Below, one piece after another: positions 30,915 through 39,682 of a stretch of DNA of 64,000 bases. A program made the translations under genes and the position numbers. The notes below the pieces were generated by a model, which had not been told where the DNA came from, ran no database searches, and was given only the letters and a program-made list of their open reading frames with translations. Source of the stretch: VRUE01 sp963697805 (GTDB lineage Bacteria; Actinomycetota; Thermoleophilia; Solirubrobacterales; 70-9); NCBI GenBank assembly GCA_963697805.1, contig CAVOPB010000001.1, forward strand, positions 62,001-126,000, in the 5' to 3' direction. Positions within the stretch are counted from its first letter, which is position 1, and every line of letters begins with the position of its first letter.

Positions 30915-32989
30915 CCGACGATTCCCTCCGCAACGAGCCCCGCTCACTCTTCGACACCGCGATCATGGCTCGTGCCGCGATCGATTCGGTGCGCAAGCTC
31001 GATCCGCGCCACCAGATCCGCAACCCGGTGATGTTCGTGGTCGAGATCGGCGCCGCCATCACCTCGGTCGGCTGGCTGATCCAGGTTTTCGGCGGCTCCC
31101 CGCTGGGCGGCGGCAACGAGCCTGCCTGGTTCGCGTTCTCGATCGGCATCTGGCTGTGGCTGACGGTCGTCCTCGCCAATTTCGCCGAGGCGCTGGCCGA
31201 GGGCCGCGGCAAGGCTCAGGCCGACGCCCTGCGCTCGATGCGCACGGAGACCGTCGCCAAGCTGCGGGACGGCGGTGAGAAGTCCGCATCCGAGCTGAGC
31301 CGCGGCGACATCGTCGTCGTCGAGGCGGGCGAGACGATTCCCGGCGACGGCACCGTGATCGAGGGCATCGCATCTGTCGACGAGTCGGCGATCACCGGCG
31401 AGTCGGCTCCGGTGGTCCGCGAGTCGGGTGGGGATCGCAGCGCGGTCACCGGCGGCACCCGGGTCCTTTCGGACCGGATCGTCGTCGAAGTCACCCAGGA
31501 GCCCGGCCAGAGCTTCCTCGACAAGATGATCGCCCTGGTCGAGGGCGCCGAGCGGCGCAAGACCCCGAACGAGATCGCGCTCAACATCCTCCTCGCGGGC
31601 CTGACGCTGATCTTCCTGATCGTCGTCGCGACCCTGCGCCCCTTCGCCGAGTACTCGAACAGCGACGCCTCGGTCGTCACCCTGATCGCGCTTCTCGTGG
31701 CGCTGATCCCGACCACGATCGGCGCCCTGCTCTCCGCGATCGGCATCGCCGGTATGGACCGCCTGGTCCGGCACAACGTCCTCGCCCTCTCGGGGCGCTC
31801 GGTAGAGGCCTCGGGCGACGTCGACGTCCTCCTCCTCGACAAGACCGGGACGATCACCCTCGGCAACCGCGAGGCGACCCAGTTCATCCCGATGCCCGGA
31901 ATCGAGGAATCCGACCTCGCCGAGGCCGCACAGCTCTCCTCGCTCGCCGACGAGACCCCCGAGGGGCGCTCGATCGTCGTCCTCGCGAAGTCCGAGTACG
32001 GGATCCGGGAGCGGGAGCTAAAGTCGCACGAGGCGCATTTCGTCCCCTTCTCCGCCGAAACCCGGATGAGCGGCGTCGACGTCAACGGCAACGAATACCG
32101 AAAGGGCGCCGGCGACGCGATCATCCAGTTCGTCGAAGCAAAGGGCGGCCGGCCGCCGGCCGAGCTGCAGGAACAGCTTGACCTGATCGGCCGCGAGGGC
32201 GGCACGCCGCTCGCAGTCTGCCGCGACAACCACGTCCTCGGCGTCGTCTACCTCAAGGACATCGTCAAGGAGGGCATGCAGGCCCGCTTCGACGAGCTGC
32301 GCAGGATGGGCATCAGCACCGTGATGGTGACCGGCGACAACCGCCTGACCGCGGCGAAGATCGCCGAGGAGTCGGGTGTCGACGACTTCCTGCCGGAAGC
32401 GACCCCCGAGCAGAAGCTCGAGCTGATCCGCACCCACCAGGCCGAAGGCCGGCTGGTCGCGATGGCGGGCGACGGCACCAACGACGCTCCCGCCCTGGCG
32501 CAGTCCGACGTCGGCGTCGCGATGAACACCGGCACCCAGGCCGCGCGGGAGGCGGGCAACATGGTCGACCTCGACTCCAACCCCACGAAGCTGATCGAGA
32601 TCGTGGAGATCGGCAAGCAGCTGCTGATCACGCGCGGCGCGCTGACGACCTTCTCGATCGCCAACGACGTCGCCAAGTACTTCGCGATCCTGCCGGCGAT
32701 GTTCGCCTTCGCCTACGCGGCTCACCCCGGCGAAAGGGGTCCGCTCGATGCGCTGAACGTCATGAACCTGGGCACGCCGCTGTCGGCGATCCTCTCGGCG
32801 ATCGTCTTCAACGCGCTCGTGATCCCGCTGCTGGTCCCGCTCGCCCTGCGCGGGGTGCGCTACCGTCCGATCGGCGCCACGGCGCTGCTGCGACGGAACC
32901 TGCTGATCTACGGGCTCGGGGGCCTGATCGCACCATTCATCGGGATCAAGCTGATCGACCTCGTGATTCACAACCTGCTGGGAGCCTGA
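30911..32989 (+). CDS. kdpB: KdpB: P-type ATPase subunit
   Basis: 692 residues. TGES-type actuator motif ITGESAPV near 162, phosphorylation site DKTGT (Asp near 310), nucleotide-domain segments, MVTGDNRLTAAKIA and GDGTNDAPAL near 520. It hydrolyses ATP to drive K+ uptake through KdpA. Start overlaps the kdpC stop (ATGA). Confidence 0.96.
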   Translation: MTDDSLRNEPRSLFDTAIMARAAIDSVRKLDPRHQIRNPVMFVVEIGAAITSVGWLIQVFGGSPLGGGNEPAWFAFSIGIWLWLTVVLANFAEALAEGRGKAQADALRSMRTETVAKLRDGGEKSASELSRGDIVVVEAGETIPGDGTVIEGIASVDESAITGESAPVVRESGGDRSAVTGGTRVLSDRIVVEVTQEPGQSFLDKMIALVEGAERRKTPNEIALNILLAGLTLIFLIVVATLRPFAEYSNSDASVVTLIALLVALIPTTIGALLSAIGIAGMDRLVRHNVLALSGRSVEASGDVDVLLLDKTGTITLGNREATQFIPMPGIEESDLAEAAQLSSLADETPEGRSIVVLAKSEYGIRERELKSHEAHFVPFSAETRMSGVDVNGNEYRKGAGDAIIQFVEAKGGRPPAELQEQLDLIGREGGTPLAVCRDNHVLGVVYLKDIVKEGMQARFDELRRMGISTVMVTGDNRLTAAKIAEESGVDDFLPEATPEQKLELIRTHQAEGRLVAMAGDGTNDAPALAQSDVGVAMNTGTQAAREAGNMVDLDSNPTKLIEIVEIGKQLLITRGALTTFSIANDVAKYFAILPAMFAFAYAAHPGERGPLDALNVMNLGTPLSAILSAIVFNALVIPLLVPLALRGVRYRPIGATALLRRNLLIYGLGGLIAPFIGIKLIDLVIHNLLGA

Positions 32990-32990
32990 C

Positions 32991-34160
32991 TTGCACGCCG
33001 CCGAGACAGCGGCGGACAATGAGGCGGTGAACGGCAACCGTCCCGGTCACCACAAGGTTTTCATCGGGATGGCCGCGGGTGTCGGCAAGACCTACCGGAT
33101 GCTGCAGGAAGGCCACGCCGAACAGGACGCCGGGCGCGACATCGTGATCGGGTACATGGAGCCCCACCGCCGCGCCGAGACCTCGGCGCTGGCCGAGGGC
33201 CTGGAGTCGATCTCCCGGCGCCAGGTTTCCTACCGCGGCGCCGAGTTTGAGGAGATGGACCTGCCGGGCCTGCTTCGGCGGGCGCCCGATCTGGCGCTGA
33301 TCGACGAGCTCGCCCACACAAATGCCCCCGGGGTCGAGAACGCGAAGCGCTTCGAGGACGTCCGCGCGGTCCTCGAGGCGGGGATCGACGTCTTCTCGAC
33401 GGTCAACGTCCAGCACCTCGAGTCGCTCAACGACCAGGTCACCGAGCTGACCGGGACGCGGGTGCGGGAGACGATCCCCGATGTCGTGCTCGGCGAAGCC
33501 GACGAGGTCGTATTGATCGACCTCACCCCGGAGGCACTGATCGAGCGCCTGCGGGCCGGCAAGATCTACCCCGGCGAGAACATCGAGGCGGCGCTGAACA
33601 ACTTCTTCACCGTCGAAAACCTGCTCTCCCTGCGCGAGGTGGCGCTGCGCCAGGTCGCTCAGGAGGTCGAGGCCAAGCGCCTGGTCGTCGAGGAGCCGCT
33701 GGGAACACGGGAGGAGCGAGTCGCCTCCGAGGCACCGAAGGCGATCGGCGAGCGCCTGTTGGCCCTGGTCCGTCCCCAACCCTCCTCCCAGCGCCTCGTC
33801 CGCCGCGCCTGGCGTTCCGCCCAGCGACTCGGGACCGGGCTCGACCTGCTCTGGGTGAAGCCTCCCGGGGTCGGGATCGACGGCGAGGTCGGGCGCCAGG
33901 TGACCGCGCTGCGCCAGCTCGCCTCGGTGCTCGGCGCCAACTTCCTGATCGAGGAGAGCGACGACCTGGTGAAAGGCGCCGCGGAGACGATCCGCGAGCG
34001 CGGGATCACCTATGTGATGGTCGGCGAGTCAGAACCGCAGCGTGGCCTGGCACGGCTCCGGGAACCGCTGCCGCAGCGGCTGATGCAGGCAACTCCTCCG
34101 GGCGTCGACGTCAGGATCGTCGCCCGCCGCGGCCGTAGGGAGGCCGAGAATGCCCATTGA
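32991..34160 (+). CDS. kdpD: KdpD N-terminal half: KdpD sensor plus Usp domain, no kinase
   Basis: 389 residues from TTG 32991, with GGGAG upstream; GTG 33027 is an alternative. The KdpD domain has Walker A GMAAGVGKTYRML (near 26-38) and Walker B LALIDELAHTN (near 102). A Usp domain fills the C-terminal part. No transmembrane or kinase domain follows, so this is the missing half of the kinase at 26461. Family knowledge: this half binds ATP and, in some bacteria, c-di-AMP, and tunes the kinase; short KdpD proteins are known in Deinococcus and cyanobacteria. Confidence 0.92.
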   Translation: MHAAETAADNEAVNGNRPGHHKVFIGMAAGVGKTYRMLQEGHAEQDAGRDIVIGYMEPHRRAETSALAEGLESISRRQVSYRGAEFEEMDLPGLLRRAPDLALIDELAHTNAPGVENAKRFEDVRAVLEAGIDVFSTVNVQHLESLNDQVTELTGTRVRETIPDVVLGEADEVVLIDLTPEALIERLRAGKIYPGENIEAALNNFFTVENLLSLREVALRQVAQEVEAKRLVVEEPLGTREERVASEAPKAIGERLLALVRPQPSSQRLVRRAWRSAQRLGTGLDLLWVKPPGVGIDGEVGRQVTALRQLASVLGANFLIEESDDLVKGAAETIRERGITYVMVGESEPQRGLARLREPLPQRLMQATPPGVDVRIVARRGRREAENAH

Positions 34161-34716
34161 GCGGGTCCTGATCGTCGTCGCCCTCATGCTCGGGCTCGCC
34201 GGTGGATACCTGATCGCCCGCTCGCGGCGCCAGGGACGCCGCTCGGAGCGCCCCGATGCGATCCACCAGATCCTGCTCCCCTTCACCGGCACCGAGATCT
34301 CCCGGCGCGCCGTCGATGCGGCGCTGCGGCTCGCAAAGGCCGAGGGCGCAGTCCTGATGCCGGCCTATCTTGCCGAGGTCCCGAAACAGCTCCCACTCGA
34401 CTGCTCGATTCCGGCCGAGGCGGCAAAGGCGATGCCGATGCTGGAGGCGATCGAACAGCGAGCCACCGCCCAGGACGTCGCGGTCGACTCCCGGATCGAG
34501 CGCGGCCGCTCCTACCGGCACGCCCTCAAGCGGCTGCTCGAGGAGGAGGAGTTCGAACGGGTGGTGGTCCCGGCGACCGCCGCGCAGGGCGCGGGCCTCT
34601 CGGGCGACGACCTCGTCTGGCTGCTGGAGAAGGCTCCCGCCGAGGTCATGATCCTCCGCCCGGGGCCCGAGGACAAGCGGATCGTCACCGCCAACGGCGC
34701 CCGCGCAGCCACCTGA
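34150..34716 (+). CDS. Membrane-anchored universal stress protein
   Basis: 188 residues. One N-terminal helix (about 5-22, VLIVVALMLGLAGGYLI), a basic stretch, then a Usp-like alpha/beta domain that begins IHQILLPFTG and ends PAEVMILRP. The G-2x-G-9x-G ATP-binding signature is not evident. It overlaps the KdpD-N gene by 11 bases and closes the kdp locus. It converges on the FUSC gene with a 32-base overlap. Confidence 0.8.
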   Translation: MPIERVLIVVALMLGLAGGYLIARSRRQGRRSERPDAIHQILLPFTGTEISRRAVDAALRLAKAEGAVLMPAYLAEVPKQLPLDCSIPAEAAKAMPMLEAIEQRATAQDVAVDSRIERGRSYRHALKRLLEEEEFERVVVPATAAQGAGLSGDDLVWLLEKAPAEVMILRPGPEDKRIVTANGARAAT

Positions 34717-35782
34717 AGAAGCGCAGCCGGCCGGGCTCTCCCCAGTCCGGCCGCGGCCAGAGGACGAACAGCACGAGCGTGATCGCGATCCCGATCATCG
34801 TCGCCAACCCGCGCTCGCCGGCTGCGCGCAATGCCGGGTCTCCGAGGGTGTCGGCGAGCAGGACGGCGTAGGTCGTGATCGCCGTCGTAAACAGCGCGTA
34901 CTGGACCGTGAGCATGCCGTAGGCGAACCCGGTCGCGATCGTCAGCGCGATCGCAAGTGCGACGCCGTCACCTGCGAGCCACTCCGAGAGCGCCGTCGCC
35001 AGAACCAGGCCGACGATCGTCCCCATCCCCCGCAGCACGAGGCGGTCGAAGGTCTCCTCAGGGCCAGGCCGCAGGACGAAGAGGACGGTCAGCGGGATCC
35101 AGAAGCCGTGTTCGGAAATTCCCAGCAGCCAGTAGGCGGCGACGGCCGCTCCGAGTGCGATCCCGAGCCTGAGGCCGTGCTGGAAGCTCTGTGAGGCCGG
35201 GGTGAGGTTGTCGCGGAGGGCGGCGACCGTCGAGCTCGCGCTCCAGCGATTCTCGCCCTCGTCGGGGGCGCGATCGGCCACGGCATAGACCAGCAGCGAG
35301 AACGCCGCCTGGACGAGGCCGCCGATCGACCCGAAGAGGAGCGCCGCGCCGGCGTCCCCGGCATCGACCGGAAGGCCCTGGGTGATCAGCAGCGAGAGCG
35401 TGACCGAGAGGCCGGCGATCGCGAACCGCAGCGAGACCGAGAAGCCGTAGCCGGCGACGGCGCCGACCAGTGCCAGTGAGACCACGGCGAGCGGTGCCGA
35501 TGTCGCCGTCAGCGCGCCGAGAGCCGCCGCGAGGCCGATCAGCGGCGCGACCGCTGCCTGCCAGGCCGAACGAGCCAGCGCCGGCGCGTCCATGCCGACG
35601 AAGCCGATGAGCAGGGCGCCGGTTGCGATCGCGCCCTTCGACTCCGCTTCGAGCCCGAGCTCGAGCAGGAGGAGGATCCCGACCGGAACGGAGAGCAGCA
35701 GCCCGCGGCGGATGGCGGGGGCGGCCCTCGCCGGCCCGATCCCGAAAAGCGGCGTCGAAGTATCCTGAGTCGTCGTGTTCAT
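34685..35782 (-). CDS. FUSC-family membrane protein (aromatic acid exporter-like)
   Basis: 365 residues from ATG 35782, which has TGAGGA 7 bases upstream. About ten or eleven hydrophobic helices in two similar blocks separated by a cytoplasmic loop (about 180-220). EHGFWIPLTVLFVLRP followed by R-x-GTIVG is the FUSC hallmark. Related proteins export aromatic carboxylates; the substrate here is unknown. The first 8 bases overlap the start of the divergent ccdA gene. Confidence 0.82.
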   Translation of the reverse strand: MNTTTQDTSTPLFGIGPARAAPAIRRGLLLSVPVGILLLLELGLEAESKGAIATGALLIGFVGMDAPALARSAWQAAVAPLIGLAAALGALTATSAPLAVVSLALVGAVAGYGFSVSLRFAIAGLSVTLSLLITQGLPVDAGDAGAALLFGSIGGLVQAAFSLLVYAVADRAPDEGENRWSASSTVAALRDNLTPASQSFQHGLRLGIALGAAVAAYWLLGISEHGFWIPLTVLFVLRPGPEETFDRLVLRGMGTIVGLVLATALSEWLAGDGVALAIALTIATGFAYGMLTVQYALFTTAITTYAVLLADTLGDPALRAAGERGLATMIGIAITLVLFVLWPRPDWGEPGRLRFFRWLRGRRWR

Positions 35783-36536
35783 CGCAGTCCTCAGCAGCGA
35801 TCCCGCTGCAGGTGTCGGCATTTTCGCCGCCCTGGCGGCGGGGATCGTCTCCTTCCTCTCCCCGTGCGTGCTGCCGCTCGTGCCGGGCTACCTCTCCGCC
35901 GTTACGGGAGTCTCCGCCGGTGAGCTCGAGAGCGCCAATTGGCGCCGGGTCCTCGGCCCAAGCCTCCTGTTCGTCGCCAGCTTCTCGGCGATCTTCATCG
36001 CCCTCGGCCTGACCGCCACCGGCCTCGGCTCGACCCTCCAGGACCACGAAGAGCTGCTGACCAAGATCGCCGCGGCGATGATCATCGCGCTCGGCATCCT
36101 CTTCATCGCCGCGCTGTTCGTCCCGCGCCTCAACCGCGAGTGGCATGTCGAGGGCCTGCTCGAGCGCGCCGGCAGGGGCGGCCCGATCGTCGCCGGCGCC
36201 GCATTCGCGATCGCCTGGACGCCGTGCATCGGCCCGACCCTGGGCGCGATCCTCACCGCGGCCTCGATCTCGGGCTCGGCCGGCCACGGCGCCTTCCTGC
36301 TGGCGGTCTATTCCGCCGGCCTCGCGATTCCGTTCCTGCTCACGGCCCTCGCCTTCTCGCGGATGACCACCGCCTTCGCCGTCGTCAAACGCCACTACAA
36401 CGTGATAGTCGCCGCCGGGGGCGCGATCCTGATCGCGATGGGGGTCTTGATCTGGACCGGCGAGCTGACCCAACTGAACATCGAAACCCAGCGCTGGCTA
36501 TCCGAACTGGGCCTCGACTTCTGGAACCAGGTCTGA
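35775..36536 (+). CDS. ccdA: CcdA-type cytochrome c biogenesis / thiol transporter
   Basis: 253 residues from GTG 35775, about six helices. The two redox cysteines lie in FLSPCVLPLVPGYLS (near 36) and AWTPCIGPTLG (near 153). CcdA carries electrons across the membrane to reduce extracytoplasmic thiols for cytochrome c maturation. The start region overlaps the divergent FUSC gene, so the promoter must lie within that gene. Confidence 0.9.
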   Translation: MFIAVLSSDPAAGVGIFAALAAGIVSFLSPCVLPLVPGYLSAVTGVSAGELESANWRRVLGPSLLFVASFSAIFIALGLTATGLGSTLQDHEELLTKIAAAMIIALGILFIAALFVPRLNREWHVEGLLERAGRGGPIVAGAAFAIAWTPCIGPTLGAILTAASISGSAGHGAFLLAVYSAGLAIPFLLTALAFSRMTTAFAVVKRHYNVIVAAGGAILIAMGVLIWTGELTQLNIETQRWLSELGLDFWNQV

Positions 36537-36576
36537 GGCCGGTTGTGGCGGCGCATCTCGGTGTCCTCGCCTCGAG

Positions 36577-36855
36577 CTAGTTGTTCGAGGGGAGGGCGGT
36601 CTCGATCTCCTGGCCGACCGCCTCGACCTCCTCGATCCCCTCGCCTTCGATGTCCCGTGAGCAGACGATTCGGAACCGGCCGGTGCCGATCTCGGGGTCG
36701 GGGACGATCGGCAGCCCCCTGATCTCCTCCCACCCGAGACGTTCGACCTCGAACGGGTTCATCCGCACCTCGGCCGCCGGGAACGGGCAGTTCGCGTTGT
36801 GCTGGTCGATCGCCTTCGCGATCGCCTCGAGGTTCTTGGCCTCGGCCGAAGCCAC
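36577..36855 (-). CDS. Small conserved-looking cytoplasmic protein, function unknown
   Basis: 92 residues from GTG 36855. Mixed alpha/beta composition, acidic, with two Cys (CPFP and IVCSRD). No family recognised. The gene is supported by a -10 box 6 bases before the start and by position directly after the LeuRS-like gene. Confidence 0.6.
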   Translation of the reverse strand: MASAEAKNLEAIAKAIDQHNANCPFPAAEVRMNPFEVERLGWEEIRGLPIVPDPEIGTGRFRIVCSRDIEGEGIEEVEAVGQEIETALPSNN

Positions 36856-36861
36856 GCCAGC

Positions 36862-36867
36862 AGTCTA
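36862..36867 (-). promoter_or_regulatory. -10 box overlapping the stop codon of the LeuRS-like gene (TAGACT)
   Basis: On the minus strand the stop TAG of the LeuRS-like gene (36867-36865) begins TAGACT, 6 bases before GTG 36855. Confidence 0.5.
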
Positions 36868-39063
36868 GGAGCCGCTCGGCGCCGGCGCGCCAAGCCCCGC
36901 CTCAGGCCAGGCCCCGAGCAGGTCGGGGCCGTCCTCGCCGCCGAGCGCGATCAGCAGCTCCTCGGCGATGTGTGGAGCAAGTGGCGCGAGGACCCGGGCG
37001 AGCAGCGCGAGCGCCTCGAGCAGGGCCTCGAAGTCCTCCCTGGAGAGCCGCTCGCGCCGCTTCACGATCCGCTTCTCGAAGTCCTCGATCCGCTCGAACA
37101 GCCTGCTCACGTCGCGGACCGCCTTGTGCATCTGCAGCTCCTCGTAGTCGGTGGTGATCCGCGCGACCCCGTTGTCGCACCATTTCGCCAGCCGGTCGCG
37201 GATGAACGCCGTGTCGGCGGCGGCCTCCGGGTCGTCTGGCGCGTCGGCGGCGGCCGCGATCCGGTCGTGGGTGTAGTCCCAGATCCTCCACAGGAAGCGC
37301 GATGCGTAGCGAATCGCGCCGTCGGTCCAGTTCAGGGCCTTCGCCGGGCCGGCGGCATAGAGGATCGCGACCCGGACGGTGTCGGCGCCGTGCTCGGCGA
37401 CCAGCTCATCGGGATCGACGATGTTGCCGAGGTGCTTGCTCATCTTGCGGCCGTCGGCGACGACCATCTCGTGGAAGAGGCAGCCCGCGAACGGCTCGCC
37501 GTCAGCCATGAAGGCGAACGGGCCGATGTCGCGCAGCGCCTTGGTCACGACCCGCTGGTCGAAGACGAAGCCGCCGCTGTCGTTGCCGGCGACGAGCCGC
37601 TCCGAGGGCAGCCAGAGCTGCAGGTCGGCGTGGGTGAACATCTCCTCGGCCCGGTCCTCGGGCGGCACCGCTGCCGGGACCCAGAGCCAGAGGGCATCGA
37701 AGTGGCAGTCGAGGGTGTCGGTCTCGCGCTTGGCGGGCCCACCGCAGCTCGGGCAGGCGACGTCGACGAAGTCCGGCCGCTCGGCGAGAGGATTGCCCTG
37801 TCCGGTCGGCTCGATATCGCGTGGCAGCTCCACCGGAAGGTCGTCTATCGGGACCGGGACGACGCCGCAGCCCTCGCAGTGGACGACCGGGATCGGGGTC
37901 CCCCAGTAGCGCTGCCGGGAGATCGAGAAGTCCGACGCGCGGTAGCGACGGGCGGGCCGCTCTCCCAGTGCCTCCCCCTCCCCACCGCTATCGCCGACCC
38001 TGGCCACGCGCTCGGCGAGCGCCGCGTCGGCCTCGTCCAACGATGGGATCCCGAGCGCCGCCGTCGGCCCGTAGCGGGCGTCCACCAGCGGCGAGACGAG
38101 CACCGGCAGCTCGGCGCCGGCCGGGCCGGTGATCGAGGCTCCGGTGTCGATCACAGGCACCGCCGAGGCGTCGCGCGCGCTTCGCTCCCAGCCGCCGGAG
38201 CGGAGCTCGTCGAGCTGCTCGCGGACACCGTCGCCGCCGGCCCAGACCTCGACGTCGGGATGGCGGGGCGAGAGGATCACAAAGGTCGCGGCCGCGGCCG
38301 AGCCCGGATGCGCTGTGAAGACGGTGAGACCGCCGTCGTGGGGGTCACCGAGGTCGAGCTCGGCCCCGTCGGTGCGCCCGAGGATGTAGCGCTGGGTCTT
38401 GAGCGAGAGCTCGTCCCAGTTCTCGAGCCGCTCGAGGTTCGCGTCGTTCTCCTCGACGTACGGGGTGATCCGCAGGAACCAGGTCGGGCGCCGGATCAGC
38501 CGCACCGGGTTGTGGCAGCGCCAGCAGCGCCCGTCCTCGACCTGGAGCGCCGCAAGCGTCGTCTGGCAGGTGTCGCACCAATCGACCGTGGTGTCGTCGC
38601 GGTAGATCAGGCTGGCCTCCAGCAGGGTCAGAAACAGCCACTGCGACCACCGATACTGGCCCTCGTCGGAGCTGTAGAAAGCGCGATCGAGATCGAAGGA
38701 GAAGCCGAGGCGGCGGATCTGCTCGAGCATCCGCTCGCCGCAGCGCTCGACCCAGTCGGCCGGCCGCACTCCGCGCTCGATCGCCGCCATCTCCGCCGGC
38801 AGCCCGAAGGCATCGAACCCGAACCCGAACAGGACAACGTCGCCGCGGGCGCGGCGGAACCTGGCGTAGGCGTCGCCGATCGAGTAGTCGCGGACGTGTC
38901 CCATGTGGAGGTTGCCCGAGGTGAACGGGCTCGAGGGCTTGATGTAGACCCCGGCCCCCCCCTCTGGCGGCGTCGGCGTCTCGAATGCGCCCAGTCGCTC
39001 CCAGGCAGCCTGGCGGGCTGCCTCGACCTCGGTCGGGGCATAGCTTGGCGTTACACCTGTCAT
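36865..39063 (-). CDS. Divergent leucyl-tRNA synthetase-like protein
   Basis: 732 residues. Class I signatures are HMGH (near 51) and KMSKH (near 537, for KMSKS). FGLPAEMAAIERG, RLGFSFDLDR, WCDTCQT and RCWRCHNP match LeuRS. Three differences from housekeeping LeuRS: the threonine-rich editing motif reads FTAHPGS near 250 rather than TTRPDT; the second editing segment is PTAALGIPSLDEAD where GAVMAVPAHDERD is expected; and the C-terminal tRNA-binding domain (QVNGK region) is missing. Probably a LeuRS paralogue, though it could be the sole LeuRS of this lineage. Confidence 0.85.
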   Translation of the reverse strand: MTGVTPSYAPTEVEAARQAAWERLGAFETPTPPEGGAGVYIKPSSPFTSGNLHMGHVRDYSIGDAYARFRRARGDVVLFGFGFDAFGLPAEMAAIERGVRPADWVERCGERMLEQIRRLGFSFDLDRAFYSSDEGQYRWSQWLFLTLLEASLIYRDDTTVDWCDTCQTTLAALQVEDGRCWRCHNPVRLIRRPTWFLRITPYVEENDANLERLENWDELSLKTQRYILGRTDGAELDLGDPHDGGLTVFTAHPGSAAAATFVILSPRHPDVEVWAGGDGVREQLDELRSGGWERSARDASAVPVIDTGASITGPAGAELPVLVSPLVDARYGPTAALGIPSLDEADAALAERVARVGDSGGEGEALGERPARRYRASDFSISRQRYWGTPIPVVHCEGCGVVPVPIDDLPVELPRDIEPTGQGNPLAERPDFVDVACPSCGGPAKRETDTLDCHFDALWLWVPAAVPPEDRAEEMFTHADLQLWLPSERLVAGNDSGGFVFDQRVVTKALRDIGPFAFMADGEPFAGCLFHEMVVADGRKMSKHLGNIVDPDELVAEHGADTVRVAILYAAGPAKALNWTDGAIRYASRFLWRIWDYTHDRIAAAADAPDDPEAAADTAFIRDRLAKWCDNGVARITTDYEELQMHKAVRDVSRLFERIEDFEKRIVKRRERLSREDFEALLEALALLARVLAPLAPHIAEELLIALGGEDGPDLLGAWPEAGLGAPAPSGS

Positions 39064-39197
39064 GCCACTGAGTGTGCCATGCCGGCAAGGCCAATCCGTC
39101 CAGCCGGCCGGCGGCCGTTGGCCGATTTGTCCGTTGACCGCCCGATCTCCGAAGGCGAGACTCGCAGGACCCAGCCACCTCCAAGAGAGGGAGTCCG

Positions 39198-39671
39198 ATG
39201 ACGTTTCATCGTCTCGTCCCGACCGCCATCGCCTGTGCCGCCGTCCTCGCCGCCGCCGCCCTCGCCGCGGGTTGCGGGGGCAGCGATTCTGAAACGACGA
39301 CGATCAAGTTGATCGAGCACGCCGAAACGGACACCGTCCGCCACATCGGCCCCGCCAAGGAGGAAGACTCCGTCGGTGACGTGCTTGCCTTTGCCAACCC
39401 GGTCTTCGACTCCGCGAACGAAAAGAAGGAAGGGACCGACAATGGCGCCTGCATCCGCACTGCCGCGGGAAAAGCGTGGGAGTGCTTCTGGACCGTGACG
39501 CTCTCCGGCGGGCAGATAACGGTCGACGGCCCGTTCTACGACGGGAAGGACTCGACGCTTGCGATCACCGGCGGCACCGGCGACTACTCCGAAGCCCACG
39601 GTCAGATGCAGCTTCATGCACGCGACCCCGAAGAAACCGAGTACGACTTCACCTACGAAATCCAACAGTAG
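39198..39671 (+). CDS. Putative lipoprotein with allene-oxide-cyclase/dirigent-like barrel
   Basis: 157 residues. Signal peptide with lipobox LAAGC (Cys26). The mature part is beta-rich, with ending pattern GGTGDYSEAHGQM followed by YDFTYEI, typical of AOC-barrel/dirigent-like folds. GAGAGGGAG upstream sets the start. Glutamate is mostly GAA. Function unknown. Confidence 0.75.
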   Translation: MTFHRLVPTAIACAAVLAAAALAAGCGGSDSETTTIKLIEHAETDTVRHIGPAKEEDSVGDVLAFANPVFDSANEKKEGTDNGACIRTAAGKAWECFWTVTLSGGQITVDGPFYDGKDSTLAITGGTGDYSEAHGQMQLHARDPEETEYDFTYEIQQ

Positions 39672-39682
39672 GAGGACGCAGC

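Noticed and set aside
36799..39201. An 800-codon open frame on the plus strand
   Set aside because: It is the exact antisense of the LeuRS-like gene and shows no family similarity.
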